Origin: Parachlamydiaceae bacterium
Lineage (GTDB): Bacteria > Chlamydiota > Chlamydiia > Chlamydiales > Parachlamydiaceae
Length of the DNA stretch: 15,909 nucleotides
Assembly (NCBI GenBank): GCA_013815395.1
Contig: JACDGH010000027.1
Coordinates: 1-15,909, forward strand
Reading direction: 5' to 3'
How positions within the stretch are numbered: the stretch's first letter is position 1; each line of letters opens with the position of its first letter. The position numbers and the translations under genes were made by a program. Positions 6,240 through 14,695 of the stretch are shown here, in pieces. The notes below the pieces were generated by a model. That model saw only the letters and a program-made list of their open reading frames with translations. It searched no databases and was not told the origin of the DNA.

Positions 6240-7376
6240 ATGATGTTCTGGAAAATCAGGACCACTCTTAGGGGTTGGTTAAGATATATATCAGATAAAT
6301 TTGAATTGAAATTAGCAATAAAAACGAGTATTGCAGCTAGCTTAAGTTTATTTGTGGGCCTGGCTTTTAGTAAAGTTTTTAAACGACCCGATACATTGAT
6401 CAGTGGTTTGTGGTGTGTGTTGGCCACCATCGTTGTTCTTCAAGCGCAGCTTGGGGGTACTTATAAGGCAGCCTGGGTGCGTTTTTCAGGAGTGGCTATC
6501 GGCTCCATTATTGGCAGTCTTTTTTTTGTCTATTGGGGGGCAGACCATCCTGCCAGCTTAGGAGCGGCGCTTTTCTTAACTATAGTGATTTGTTCTGTCT
6601 TAAATCTTAAGGAAAGCTTTCGGATAGCCAGCTTGTCCACAGCCATTATCATTATTTTTGGGGGGTTGAATCCTAATCTAGATCCCTGGGCTTTCAGTTT
6701 TTTTCGTTTTGTAGACTCATGCATCGGCATTATTGTAGCAGTTTTTGTGGCGCATGTGCTCTGGCCGGAAAAAGCAAGTATAAACTTGCGTTTAAATGTG
6801 GTGAAGATATTGGGCTTGGTAAGTAAGCAATATCGCGCAGTGGTTGATTTGCGTTTGGAAAAAAAAATCGATCCGCAAGCCATCGATGAAATATTTGCTG
6901 AAATACAAGATCTCTCATTTCAAAATCTGAATTACCTTGAAGAATCTAAGTTGGAATTACTGAATCAATCGCAAAAACCTGAAGAATGGGCATTTATAAT
7001 TAATCATGTGGAAACAATGCTGGAATCAATTGCTCAATTGAAATTCGTAAAACTTGAAATGATTACAAAAATTTTCGATGATAGTCTTTCGGAACAAGTT
7101 GCCAATGTGATTACTAAAACCGATGCAGGTATTCGGGACTTAGAGAAATTATTGGAAGAAGATAAAACGCCTTCGCATCTTGATGAATTAAAAGTGGCCT
7201 TAAAAGATCTTCACGAAGATTTATTGCGTTTTAGAGCTACGCGTACCACACCTAAATTCAATTTAGAAGATGTGGAAAGTTTTTATGTCTTTTTTTATCG
7301 CTTAAAAGTGATTGGCGATGCCGTTATCAAAATAGCTGAATACATTAAAAAGCCCCCACCGCTTCCGTTAGTTTAA
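6240..7376 (+). CDS. FUSC-family / aromatic-acid-exporter-like membrane protein
   Basis: The N-terminal half (about 22-176) has six hydrophobic segments (near 25-45, 52-70, 83-99, 104-121, 128-142 and 152-174) with the pattern of the FUSC/ArAE superfamily. Recognisable pieces are KRPDTLISGLWCVLATIVVL, the WVRFSGVAIGSIIG stretch, and the terminal RFVDSCIGIIVAV leading to HVLWPEKA. The C-terminal half (about 180-378) is a charged helical cytosolic domain ending in a Pro-rich tail. Relatives include fusaric-acid resistance proteins and AaeB, which export aromatic carboxylic acids; the substrate here is unknown. AAGGAGA lies 3 nt before the first ATG and 6 nt before a second in-frame ATG (6243), so the second may be the true start. 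The stop overlaps that of the convergent KynB-like gene. A link to aromatic compounds is only suggested by that neighbour. Confidence 0.82.
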   Translation: MMFWKIRTTLRGWLRYISDKFELKLAIKTSIAASLSLFVGLAFSKVFKRPDTLISGLWCVLATIVVLQAQLGGTYKAAWVRFSGVAIGSIIGSLFFVYWGADHPASLGAALFLTIVICSVLNLKESFRIASLSTAIIIIFGGLNPNLDPWAFSFFRFVDSCIGIIVAVFVAHVLWPEKASINLRLNVVKILGLVSKQYRAVVDLRLEKKIDPQAIDEIFAEIQDLSFQNLNYLEESKLELLNQSQKPEEWAFIINHVETMLESIAQLKFVKLEMITKIFDDSLSEQVANVITKTDAGIRDLEKLLEEDKTPSHLDELKVALKDLHEDLLRFRATRTTPKFNLEDVESFYVFFYRLKVIGDAVIKIAEYIKKPPPLPLV

Positions 7377-8026
7377 GGTGAAGAGGCGCTCGGATATTCA
7401 ATACCACGCAAAATTGCACGTACCGGACTGGCATCAAAGCCTTTAATTTTGAGAGGTAGTGCCGTGAGTTCATATAAGCCTTCCGGAACCCCATCTAAAT
7501 CAAGATTTTCTAAGAGGGCTATCTCATATTTATATGCAAGTTGATGACATGGAAGGGCTTGATTTTTAAATAAATCAACGCTTGGTGCATCAATTCCAAT
7601 GGTAATGACTTTATTTTGAGCCATGAATTCAAAAAAATCCGGATCGAATGCCGCAAAATCTTCGCTAAAAGGTTTAGCATAATCAAAAGTAGATGTTGCA
7701 AAAAGTACGCGAGGAGCTACAATTTTCTGATCTATATTTTTTTTGGTAATTAACTCCCCATGTTTTACTTGAGGATGGATGACTTGACAGAGTCCTAGAT
7801 AATAATGCAGTGGGCATTCATCAATCGTTAGTCCATCTTTGGCATAATGCGATGGAGCATCTGCGTGCGCTCCTAAGTGCGCTGTAGAGCTTATATTAGA
7901 ACTAGTTATCACATCTCCTTTCTCAATGTCGCAGACAATATGGCGTTGAAGGGGTTTGCTTCCCGGCCAAAGAGGAAAGTCTGCAGTTACTAGCGGAGTG
8001 ATATCCCAGATTTTATTTTTGTTCAT
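7373..8026 (-). CDS. kynB: KynB-type arylformamidase (cyclase family)
   Basis: This 217-residue protein matches the metal-dependent cyclase/KynB family along its length. WDITPLVTADFPLWPG opens the protein as in bacterial KynB. The zinc-site motif HLGAHADAPSHY (50-61) provides His50, His54, Asp56 and His60. His161 and Glu173 (LLEN) are in place for the second site. The C-terminal block ELTALPLKIKGFDASPVRAI is the KynB signature. The reaction is hydrolysis of N-formylkynurenine to kynurenine and formate, the second step of oxidative tryptophan breakdown. No kynA or kynU is in the window, so the enzyme may act on formylkynurenine from the surroundings or a host, or on another formamide or cyclic substrate. 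The ATG at 8026 has only a weak GAGAA site. Its stop codon overlaps the FUSC stop (7373-7376). Confidence 0.82.
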   Translation of the reverse strand: MNKNKIWDITPLVTADFPLWPGSKPLQRHIVCDIEKGDVITSSNISSTAHLGAHADAPSHYAKDGLTIDECPLHYYLGLCQVIHPQVKHGELITKKNIDQKIVAPRVLFATSTFDYAKPFSEDFAAFDPDFFEFMAQNKVITIGIDAPSVDLFKNQALPCHQLAYKYEIALLENLDLDGVPEGLYELTALPLKIKGFDASPVRAILRGIEYPSASSP

Positions 8027-8105
8027 GCTTTTCTCATAAATGAAAGATGTTTGGAAGGTACAATTATAAATGTAATTTGCAAAGTACTACTATAGCCCTT
8101 TAAAA

Positions 8106-8133
8106 TTTATAGGGGGCCTTCTATATATTGCAA
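8106..8133 (-). promoter_or_regulatory. Candidate promoter for the KynB-like gene
   Basis: On the minus strand TTGCAA (8133-8128) is followed after 16 nt by TATAAA (8111-8106). This would give a leader of about 70 nt before the ATG at 8026. The -35 matches 4 of 6, the -10 matches 5 of 6. The assignment is weak, as the region is AT-rich. Confidence 0.25.
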
Positions 8134-8168
8134 GCTTCAGTTATAATTGCAACTTTTCTGCTTTGGAA

Positions 8169-8770
8169 TTAATTATCAATCCTCTTCATGGTAACGCCTA
8201 CTGGGTAGTGGTCGGAAGGGTTATCCATATTTGGTAAGGCAATTGTGGTGTCCGGTTTTTCTTCTAAGAACCCAACAGTTGGGTTCGCCATTTGATAAAG
8301 ACCGCCATTTTCAGGCTTTAGTACAATCAGATAATCCTTTTCATCCACTGCAAATCTTCCAGCCTTCGAGTGTTGAGCTGTTACCATGCGCTTCTTTATG
8401 GTAGTGGGGCCAACGCTTGTCGAGACAATTCCCAGAGATTGTAGATGCTCATGCAACAGTGCAAAATCTTCGTCGGATTTAGTATTAGCATCTATCCCGA
8501 TCACAAGTTGAAGATCTTTATTTTAAGGCAATTTAGTGAGTTGATGGAATTTTTCAATAATCTTGGCAAATCAGAAGCATTTTGACCAGCAATAGAGTGA
8601 AAAATTCCATCTTCAGTGAGTAGTTGGGGGACAATCGCATCACTTTCTTGTGTAAAAACCACGCTAGCATTAGCGTCAATAAGTTTGTTTCTAAATGACT
8701 GTGCTCTTTCGTTAGGATTTCCCAAAGTGCTTACAAATATTTGTTTCACCTTATTAATTTGCGAAATCAT
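8169..8770 (-). pseudogene. Broken endonuclease/exonuclease/phosphatase (EEP)-family gene
   Basis: Two fragments of one EEP-fold protein are present. The first starts with the ATG at 8770 and contains ANASVVFTQES, the usual aDvv-QE metal-binding strand. It continues to GQNASD near 8570 and then runs out of frame to a TGA at 8503-8501. The second fragment is in the -1/+2 frame: from about 8568 it reads FAKIIEKFHQLTKLP, then a TAA (8525-8523), then NKDLQLVIGIDANTKS, and stays open to 8169. It carries the GIDAN (GDfN-like) and PSDHYPVG (catalytic SDH) motifs. Sensible protein on both sides of the TAA suggests a CAA-to-TAA nonsense mutation, and the abrupt frame change at GQNASD/FAKII suggests an internal deletion. 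About 200 residues remain versus roughly 250-300 for the family. It lies downstream of the pump operon. A working two-protein arrangement is unlikely. Confidence 0.78.
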
Positions 8771-8807
8771 GGCTTCATTTTGAGAAATCAAATGGAGATT
8801 TAGAGAT

Positions 8808-8854
8808 TAGGCAACTTAAGGTCGAAGCGAATAACGGAGATTTTAAGTTGCCTA
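8808..8854 (-). terminator. 12-bp perfect hairpin after the efflux operon
   Basis: TAGGCAACTTAA (8808-8819) and TTAAGTTGCCTA (8843-8854) are exact inverted copies around a 23-nt loop. They lie 25 bp past the stop of the last efflux gene on the minus strand. The T-tract after the stem is poor. It probably separates the pump transcript from the broken EEP gene. Confidence 0.5.
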
Positions 8855-8878
8855 CACCATCAATTTTTGAGGACTTAC

Positions 8879-10300
8879 TTAAAAAGTTCCAAGCGATCTA
8901 TAGATATTTGCATAGGCGAGGCTGATATTCCCTAAAGCTTGCGCCATTGCATCTTCGGCCGCTACTTGAAGCTGCAGTGAATTTAAGACTCTAGAATAGT
9001 CAGCTAAACCTTCTTGATATTGCAATGTAGAAATGTCCACAGATCTTTTTGCATATTTAAAGCTGAGTTTCAAATCATTAGTTTGTTCGATTGATTTAAC
9101 AAAGAATGTTAAAGAGTCTTCTACTTCTTTGTAGGCTTCAAGGACTTGATTCCGATAGGTAGCTATGCCTTCATTAAGCAAGGCATACTGCTCCTTGATG
9201 CGATTTTCAAGACGTCCATAATTTAAAATGGGCCAGGCAAAGTCTGGTCCATAAAAAAAAGTAAGACTATTTCTGCTAAAAAAATGTTTTCCCATTTGGT
9301 TAGCAGTAGTATGGGTATCAGAACCACATTCTAATCCCAAAAAACCTGTAAATGAGATTCTCGGAAAAAGATCGCTAACAGCAATTCCTACACGTGCATT
9401 TTGAGCATATAAAAGATCTAAACTACGTCGTAAATCAGGACGTTGATATAGAATTTCTGCAGGACATCCAACTACTACATCAATGGGGGGATTTAGGGGA
9501 TCAGAATTTATTGTAAAATGACAAGTGAATTCTTCGGGAGTCAAACCGACCAGAATTGCAATGCTGGTAAGTGTGCGTTTGAGCTCAATTTCTAAGCTTG
9601 TTTTTTGTGCTTCAGTTTCTTTCCACAATGTTACCGCTTGCGCATAATCGAGTTCGGATTCGAAACCTTCTTCCCAGCGTACCTTGGCAATCTCTGAGCT
9701 GCGAAATTGGATAGCCACATTGCGCTTGAGAATAGCAATTCGACTTTGAAATGTTTTATGTTGAACATAGGCTATAACGATGTCTGAAATAAGAATGCGT
9801 TGGACATCTCGATAATCATCTTTAGTTGCATTATATTGGCCACCCGCCACCTGCACGCCGCGATAAAAACGCCCCCAAAAATCTAATTCCCAGGCAACAC
9901 GTAATCCTAAAATACCATCTAAAAAGTCGCGATCTATGCCTAATGTATTGGGGGCATTGGCGCTAATATGTTTTCTTATTAGAGAGCCTTCAGCTTGCTG
10001 CGTTTGAGGAAAGAATTCTCCAATTGCAAATCCTAAATTAGCCTTGGCAGCAAGAATTCTATAAGCTGCCGCCTCTAACGAGTAGTTTTCTTGCAATGCA
10101 TAGTCGATCAAGGAATTTAACATTTCATCCTTAAAGTTTTGCCACCAGGGGCCCATATCTATATCCTGGTTAATTTCAATGTGAGGCGATTGCTCAGTCC
10201 ATGCTCCTTGCGTATTTGTTGGTGGGGATTTAAAATTCGGCCCTACCCGAATGCAGCCGGTCAATAATAATAAAAAGATAAGGTGTAAAATTTTCTGCAT
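8879..10300 (-). CDS. TolC/OprM-family outer-membrane efflux lipoprotein
   Basis: The chosen ATG (10300) gives 473 residues and a clean lipoprotein signal: MQKILHLIFLLLLTGC with lipobox LTGC and acyl-Cys16. The frame continues upstream to 10426, but that part overlaps the permease gene and carries no signal, so it is rejected. The mature start (IRVGPNFKSPP) is typical of the OprM/NodT group. Two outer-membrane-efflux repeats follow; ELDFWGRFYRGVQVAGGQY and the YQEGLADYSRVLNSLQLQV stretch near the C-terminus are hallmarks. It would form the trimeric outer-membrane and periplasmic channel of the pump. Its ATG overlaps the permease stop by one base (TAATG), with AAAGGA 9 nt upstream. It is the last gene of the operon and is followed by a hairpin. 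Confidence 0.92.
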   Translation of the reverse strand: MQKILHLIFLLLLTGCIRVGPNFKSPPTNTQGAWTEQSPHIEINQDIDMGPWWQNFKDEMLNSLIDYALQENYSLEAAAYRILAAKANLGFAIGEFFPQTQQAEGSLIRKHISANAPNTLGIDRDFLDGILGLRVAWELDFWGRFYRGVQVAGGQYNATKDDYRDVQRILISDIVIAYVQHKTFQSRIAILKRNVAIQFRSSEIAKVRWEEGFESELDYAQAVTLWKETEAQKTSLEIELKRTLTSIAILVGLTPEEFTCHFTINSDPLNPPIDVVVGCPAEILYQRPDLRRSLDLLYAQNARVGIAVSDLFPRISFTGFLGLECGSDTHTTANQMGKHFFSRNSLTFFYGPDFAWPILNYGRLENRIKEQYALLNEGIATYRNQVLEAYKEVEDSLTFFVKSIEQTNDLKLSFKYAKRSVDISTLQYQEGLADYSRVLNSLQLQVAAEDAMAQALGNISLAYANIYRSLGTF

Positions 10301-13300
10301 TATGTATTTTCCTTTACCGGAGGCTGTATTCGATAGATGATTGAGTAAAAAAGCGGTACAGCAAAGAGCGTAAGGACGGAACCTACAGCTAAGCCTCCCA
10401 TGATCGCGACAGCTAAACCAATCCAAAAAACATCTTGTAATAGAGGAATAACACCGAGAACTGTTGTCCCTGCTGCCAACATGACAGGTCTAGCTCTACA
10501 CACTGCAGCTTCTATAATAGCATCGTAGGGGTGCATTCCATTAGCCAGGTTTTCATTGCAAGCGTCAAGAAGAACAACAATATTTTTGTTCATCATTCCA
10601 GCTAGACTCATGGAACCTAGAAGTGCCATAAAACCGAAAGGAACATCAAACAGGAGTAAGCCCCCCGTAATACCTATCATGGCAAAGGGAATTGTACATA
10701 AAATGACTGCGATGGGTCTAAAATCATTGAATATGAGCACAAGACACAACAAGATAACAATAATAGTAGGAACAACCCCAGGTAGGAGTTGTTTTTGAGC
10801 TGTTTTGCTACTATCTTCTTCTCCATCCCAAAATAAGCTGAAGCCTTTTGGTAGAGGGAAATCTTTGATGTCTTTAGAGACACTTTCTTTTAAGTCCACA
10901 AAAGTAGAAGTTAAGATTGGAGAGCCTTGAATCGCTACTTGTCGCTGCCTATCCCAGCGCAGTATATATGGCTCTTCCCATTGAAATTCGGTTTGATTGC
11001 TGATTTGAGAAAGAGGAACAGAGGTTACCTTGTTTTCTCCTCGAATAGGCAAAGTATCTAAATGCGATAATAGTGAATTCTTTTCTTCATCTGTATTGCG
11101 CCATTGGATCTTATAGAGTTTGTTTTTTTCTCGATAGAGTCCAATATTCAAACCATCATAACCCCGTTTAAGTCCATTAGCGATATCCTCCCTAGAAATA
11201 TTAGCCGAACGCGCTCTTTTCTGATCATAGTCAAAATTAAGCTGACGGATGGGGTTCATGATATCAAGTCTCCAATCATTCCCTAAGGGCGTCTTTTGAA
11301 TTTTTGCTAGCAGACTAGACCCGATTTGTCTTAGCTCGTTTGGTTTGACGTCATAGGGGCCCAATAGGCGTAACTCGAATTTCCATGCATCTCCGGGGCC
11401 AACATTATATTTTCGGATCCGTACGAGGGCTTCTGGAAATTCATTTTGAAGCCATTCAGAATGTGCGGCTATGAATGGATTAATGTCTTGAAAGCTTTTA
11501 AAGTTTATTAATAGTTGTCCATAATTTGAATAAATGAATTCAGGATCAACTGGAAGGTAAAATCTCGGGGGTCCCGCTCCAATAAAGCTTGAAACGGATT
11601 CCACGTTTTCATCTTCCTGGAATTTTTTTTCTATTAGATTCGTCTTTGAGGTGACCTCATGAATAGAAGTTCCGGCAGGTGCCCAATAGTCCACCATCAA
11701 TTGAGGACGTGTAGAATTCGGGAAAAAAAGCTTGACTACGTATTGAAAACCAATAAAAGACATAACCAATCCAACTAGAAGTAAGCTTACAGAAAGCAAG
11801 CGCTGGCGGATAACACCCCGAACGAGTTTTCTAAATCGATTGAAAAAGGGAGTATTAAATTCATCGGTCTCTGCGCTTTGCTTTTTACTATCAAGAAACC
11901 AGAGGCATTGTTGAGGGGTCATTAAAAGTGAGATAAACCAACTTATTATTAAAGATACTGCTACAACGACAAATAATGTGCGGCAATACTCCCCTGTAGA
12001 ACCTTCAGAAGCATAAATTGGATAAAAAGACATCACGGCGATGAATGTAGCCGAAAGTAAAGGCAAGGCAGGCGTGGCTGCAGCTTTAAGAGCGGCTTGA
12101 TATTTGTCCATTCCTTTCCGTAAGTTAACTGCAATGCCATCTGCCACAACAATTGAGTTGTCCACCATCATTCCCATGGCTATAATTAAGGCTCCTAAGG
12201 ACATCCGTTCCAAAGGGATTTTCATGAAATACATGTAGAGAAAAGTGGCTAAAATAGTGAGAATAAGAGCCAACCCAATGATTCCCCCCATACGCATCCC
12301 GCTCGGGATAAGCAAAACAATTAAAACAATAATGATCGACTCAATCATGCTGAGAACAAATCCTGAGATTGATTCTTGTACAATTATCGATTGCCAAGAA
12401 ATTTTATGTAATTCGATCCCAATAGGAAGTTCTTCCTGTAACTGGCGTAATTTCTCATCAATCTGTCGTCCCACCTCTACAATATTGCTATCCTCAGTCC
12501 CTGCAATTTGAATGCCGATGGCAGGGATTCCATTAAACTTCATTATTTTAACTGGGGGATCTTGATATCCAACAGAAACCGAGGCAATATCGCCTAAAGA
12601 AAATTTATTTTTCTCATTTTTCTCAATTTCCTGAGAAAAAGAATTTCCACTATTTTTTTTTGTTTTCTGTTTTTCAAGAGCATCTTGAATGAGATCATTA
12701 GTTTGGGGTTGAATAATTAGTTCTACTACCTCATGAGGATTTTTAAATTCCCCAGAAATATGCATGGGATAACGAATATTTTCATGATCGAGGCTTCCCG
12801 CATTGACAATCATATTTTGCTTAGCAAGCAAATTGTGAATAGTTTGAGGGGATAAGCGCAGCTCTGATATTTTTTGGTTAGAAACATCTAAATTGATGGT
12901 TCTTTGTTGTACCCCCCAGAGATCAATCCGCGCAATATTAGGAACAAGATAAAGTTGCTTTTGGATGTTTTCCGCCTTATCTTCTAATTCAGCATGGCTA
13001 AATCCTTCGCCAGTGATCGCTAATAAAAAACCGAATACAAATCCAAAATCATCTACAACTCTTGGTGGTTCTACTCCCGGTGGCAGGGATGAAGTAACGT
13101 CGTTTATTTTTCTGCGCAATTCGTCCCATACCTGAGGCAAATCTTTTGCCCAGTAACGATCTTTGACATCTACTTTGATGTAAGAAAGCCCTTCACGCGA
13201 CATTGAGTAGATGTGTTCGACCTGAGGCATTTGATGAATTGCTGTCTCCAAACGATCTGTGACTTCTTGCTCTACTTCTTCTGGCGTGGCTCCAGGATAT

Positions 13301-13452
13301 TGAGTGATCACTAAAGCGGATTTTACACTAAAGGGGGGGTCTTCAAGTCGCCCAAGAGAAAAGAAACTAAAAATTCCGCCAATCACAATGATGGCTGTGA
13401 GTAGCAACATAACAGCTTTATATTGTAAGCCAAACTCTACCAGTTTTTTCAT
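10300..13452 (-). CDS. RND efflux pump inner-membrane permease (HAE-1/AcrB type)
   Basis: At 1050 residues this is full length for an AcrB-type permease. The N-terminus (TM1 about 13-32) leads into GRLEDPPFSVKSALVITQYP and PGATPEEVEQEVTDRLE, a common RND signature. The proton-relay residues are visible as Asp431 in TM4 (GMMVDNSIVV; AcrB has two Asp here, this protein Asp-Asn) and Lys956 in TM10 (LAGMMNKNIVVLLD). It exports small molecules using the proton gradient; nothing seen identifies the substrate. A Lys/Asn/Glu-rich stretch near residues 258-286 (KQKTKKNSGNSFSQEIEKNE) looks like an insertion in the first periplasmic domain, just before LGDIASVSVG. The start overlaps the adaptor stop by 4 bp (ATGA). 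No repressor gene adjoins the operon. Confidence 0.95.
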   Translation of the reverse strand: MKKLVEFGLQYKAVMLLLTAIIVIGGIFSFFSLGRLEDPPFSVKSALVITQYPGATPEEVEQEVTDRLETAIHQMPQVEHIYSMSREGLSYIKVDVKDRYWAKDLPQVWDELRRKINDVTSSLPPGVEPPRVVDDFGFVFGFLLAITGEGFSHAELEDKAENIQKQLYLVPNIARIDLWGVQQRTINLDVSNQKISELRLSPQTIHNLLAKQNMIVNAGSLDHENIRYPMHISGEFKNPHEVVELIIQPQTNDLIQDALEKQKTKKNSGNSFSQEIEKNEKNKFSLGDIASVSVGYQDPPVKIMKFNGIPAIGIQIAGTEDSNIVEVGRQIDEKLRQLQEELPIGIELHKISWQSIIVQESISGFVLSMIESIIIVLIVLLIPSGMRMGGIIGLALILTILATFLYMYFMKIPLERMSLGALIIAMGMMVDNSIVVADGIAVNLRKGMDKYQAALKAAATPALPLLSATFIAVMSFYPIYASEGSTGEYCRTLFVVVAVSLIISWFISLLMTPQQCLWFLDSKKQSAETDEFNTPFFNRFRKLVRGVIRQRLLSVSLLLVGLVMSFIGFQYVVKLFFPNSTRPQLMVDYWAPAGTSIHEVTSKTNLIEKKFQEDENVESVSSFIGAGPPRFYLPVDPEFIYSNYGQLLINFKSFQDINPFIAAHSEWLQNEFPEALVRIRKYNVGPGDAWKFELRLLGPYDVKPNELRQIGSSLLAKIQKTPLGNDWRLDIMNPIRQLNFDYDQKRARSANISREDIANGLKRGYDGLNIGLYREKNKLYKIQWRNTDEEKNSLLSHLDTLPIRGENKVTSVPLSQISNQTEFQWEEPYILRWDRQRQVAIQGSPILTSTFVDLKESVSKDIKDFPLPKGFSLFWDGEEDSSKTAQKQLLPGVVPTIIVILLCLVLIFNDFRPIAVILCTIPFAMIGITGGLLLFDVPFGFMALLGSMSLAGMMNKNIVVLLDACNENLANGMHPYDAIIEAAVCRARPVMLAAGTTVLGVIPLLQDVFWIGLAVAIMGGLAVGSVLTLFAVPLFYSIIYRIQPPVKENT

Positions 13453-14546
13453 GGTTTGGTTGACTCCTGCTCGAATCTGACTCGCTGCCCTTCAATTAAA
13501 AAACTTGTTCCCCCTGTAACTATCCAATCACCAGAAGCTAATCCTTCTTTAACGAAGATATTTCCTTTATTGCTTCCATCTACTTTGACAGCTTTTTTTT
13601 GAACAGTTTGCGTGTTTGGATCAATTATCCAAACAAAAGTTGCCCTGCCATCGTCGGTGAAAATGGCTGATTGAGGGATTTTGAATGTGTTAATTAAATT
13701 TTCGGTTGACTGCTTAAGAATTGCTCTGCCGCTCATGCCTGCTAAAAGCGAAACATCATAAGGAATTTTTTGCAAACTTAGGGTGACAGGATATGTTTGG
13801 GTTGTACTTGAAGCCTCTGTTCCAATTTCCTTGATTGATGCATTGAAAACCCTATTTGGAAATGCATCTAAAAGAATTTCAAAATTCAAGCGGTCTTTTC
13901 CTTCTAATAGAGCATTGATAAATTTCTCGGGAACATTAATCTCCATTTCGCGATCGGCAATGTCCAAAAAGCGCAAGACGGCTTGTTTTGCCCGTACTTG
14001 TTCATGATTTTCAACGTAAATAGCAGCGATGATCCCATCAAAAGGGGCTTTTAAAGAGGCGTAGGACAAGTTATCAGCAGCTTGATCAAAATCTCCCTCG
14101 GCAATAGTTAATTCAGCCTTCAACTGATTGCTTGTTTCCTTTTTTCGATCTAAAAGGCTATCACTAATGGCGCCTGGGTCTCTACTGTATATTTTTTGCA
14201 TTCTTGCATAATCTTTTACGGCAAAATCAAGTTGGGCACTGACACTACCTATCTTGCCACCCGCTTTTTGGAGGGCAATTTCGTATTCTCTGGGGTCAAG
14301 TTGGACCAAAGTTTCATTTTTTTGCGCCCTATATCCCACATAAACATTGCGCATAATAAGCGTTCCGTCCACGCGAAAAGAAAGATCGGCATGTTGAAAA
14401 GCGCGTAAAGTTCCTGGAAAGATCTGCTGATTATCTACAGAAGAGGCTTCACTGACTTGTATCGTTTTTACTGGACGCACCGCTTCTGTAACGACTTCCT
14501 TTTCACAAGAAGTTAATAGTAAAATAACTAATAAGCACTGTCGCAT
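13449..14546 (-). CDS. RND periplasmic adaptor (membrane-fusion protein), lipoprotein
   Basis: The ATG at 14546 gives 365 residues with a short lipoprotein signal (MRQCLLVILLLTSC, acyl-Cys14). A TTG four codons upstream (14558) is possible but less likely. The order is that of AcrA/MexA adaptors: PVKTIQVSEA opening strand, lipoyl half-domain (FPGTLRAFQHADLSFRVDGT), helical hairpin (about 95-165), second lipoyl half (ASLKAPFDGIIAAIYVENHE), beta-barrel (about 195-280) and membrane-proximal domain. It bridges permease and outer-membrane channel. It is the first gene of a three-gene operon whose junctions overlap (ATGA with the permease, then TAATG). The Shine-Dalgarno site is weak (GAGTGA). A candidate promoter lies at 14580-14608. 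Confidence 0.93.
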   Translation of the reverse strand: MRQCLLVILLLTSCEKEVVTEAVRPVKTIQVSEASSVDNQQIFPGTLRAFQHADLSFRVDGTLIMRNVYVGYRAQKNETLVQLDPREYEIALQKAGGKIGSVSAQLDFAVKDYARMQKIYSRDPGAISDSLLDRKKETSNQLKAELTIAEGDFDQAADNLSYASLKAPFDGIIAAIYVENHEQVRAKQAVLRFLDIADREMEINVPEKFINALLEGKDRLNFEILLDAFPNRVFNASIKEIGTEASSTTQTYPVTLSLQKIPYDVSLLAGMSGRAILKQSTENLINTFKIPQSAIFTDDGRATFVWIIDPNTQTVQKKAVKVDGSNKGNIFVKEGLASGDWIVTGGTSFLIEGQRVRFEQESTKP

Positions 14547-14579
14547 AAGTTCACTCAAGTAATATAACGATTGAAAATC

Positions 14580-14608
14580 AAAATATGTTTATTAATAGTT
14601 GTTTGCAA
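14580..14608 (-). promoter_or_regulatory. Candidate promoter of the RND efflux operon
   Basis: On the minus strand TTGCAA (14608-14603) is followed after 17 nt by TATTTT (14585-14580). The predicted start near 14573 leaves a leader of about 27 nt before the ATG at 14546. Each hexamer matches 4 of 6. The gap to the divergent lipoprotein gene is only about 150 bp, so regulators may act on both. Confidence 0.35.
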
Positions 14609-14695
14609 TTAAAAAAAATAATGTGATACACAAAATTAGAAGATGATTGCCATTTCATGACTATTCATAATAAGAAGTATCAGGGAGAGTGAAAT

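Noticed and set aside
6137..6883. Minus-strand open frames opposite the FUSC gene
   Set aside because: Their composition mirrors the sense gene, and no start signals or domains are seen.
8501..8791. Treating the two EEP fragments as two separate overlapping genes
   Set aside because: Each holds half of one fold's motifs, and family-like sequence continues through the stop at 8523-8525 in the second frame, so decay of one gene fits better.
10301..10426. N-terminal extension of the outer-membrane channel gene
   Set aside because: It overlaps the permease coding end, has no signal features, and would bury the lipoprotein signal that begins at 10300.
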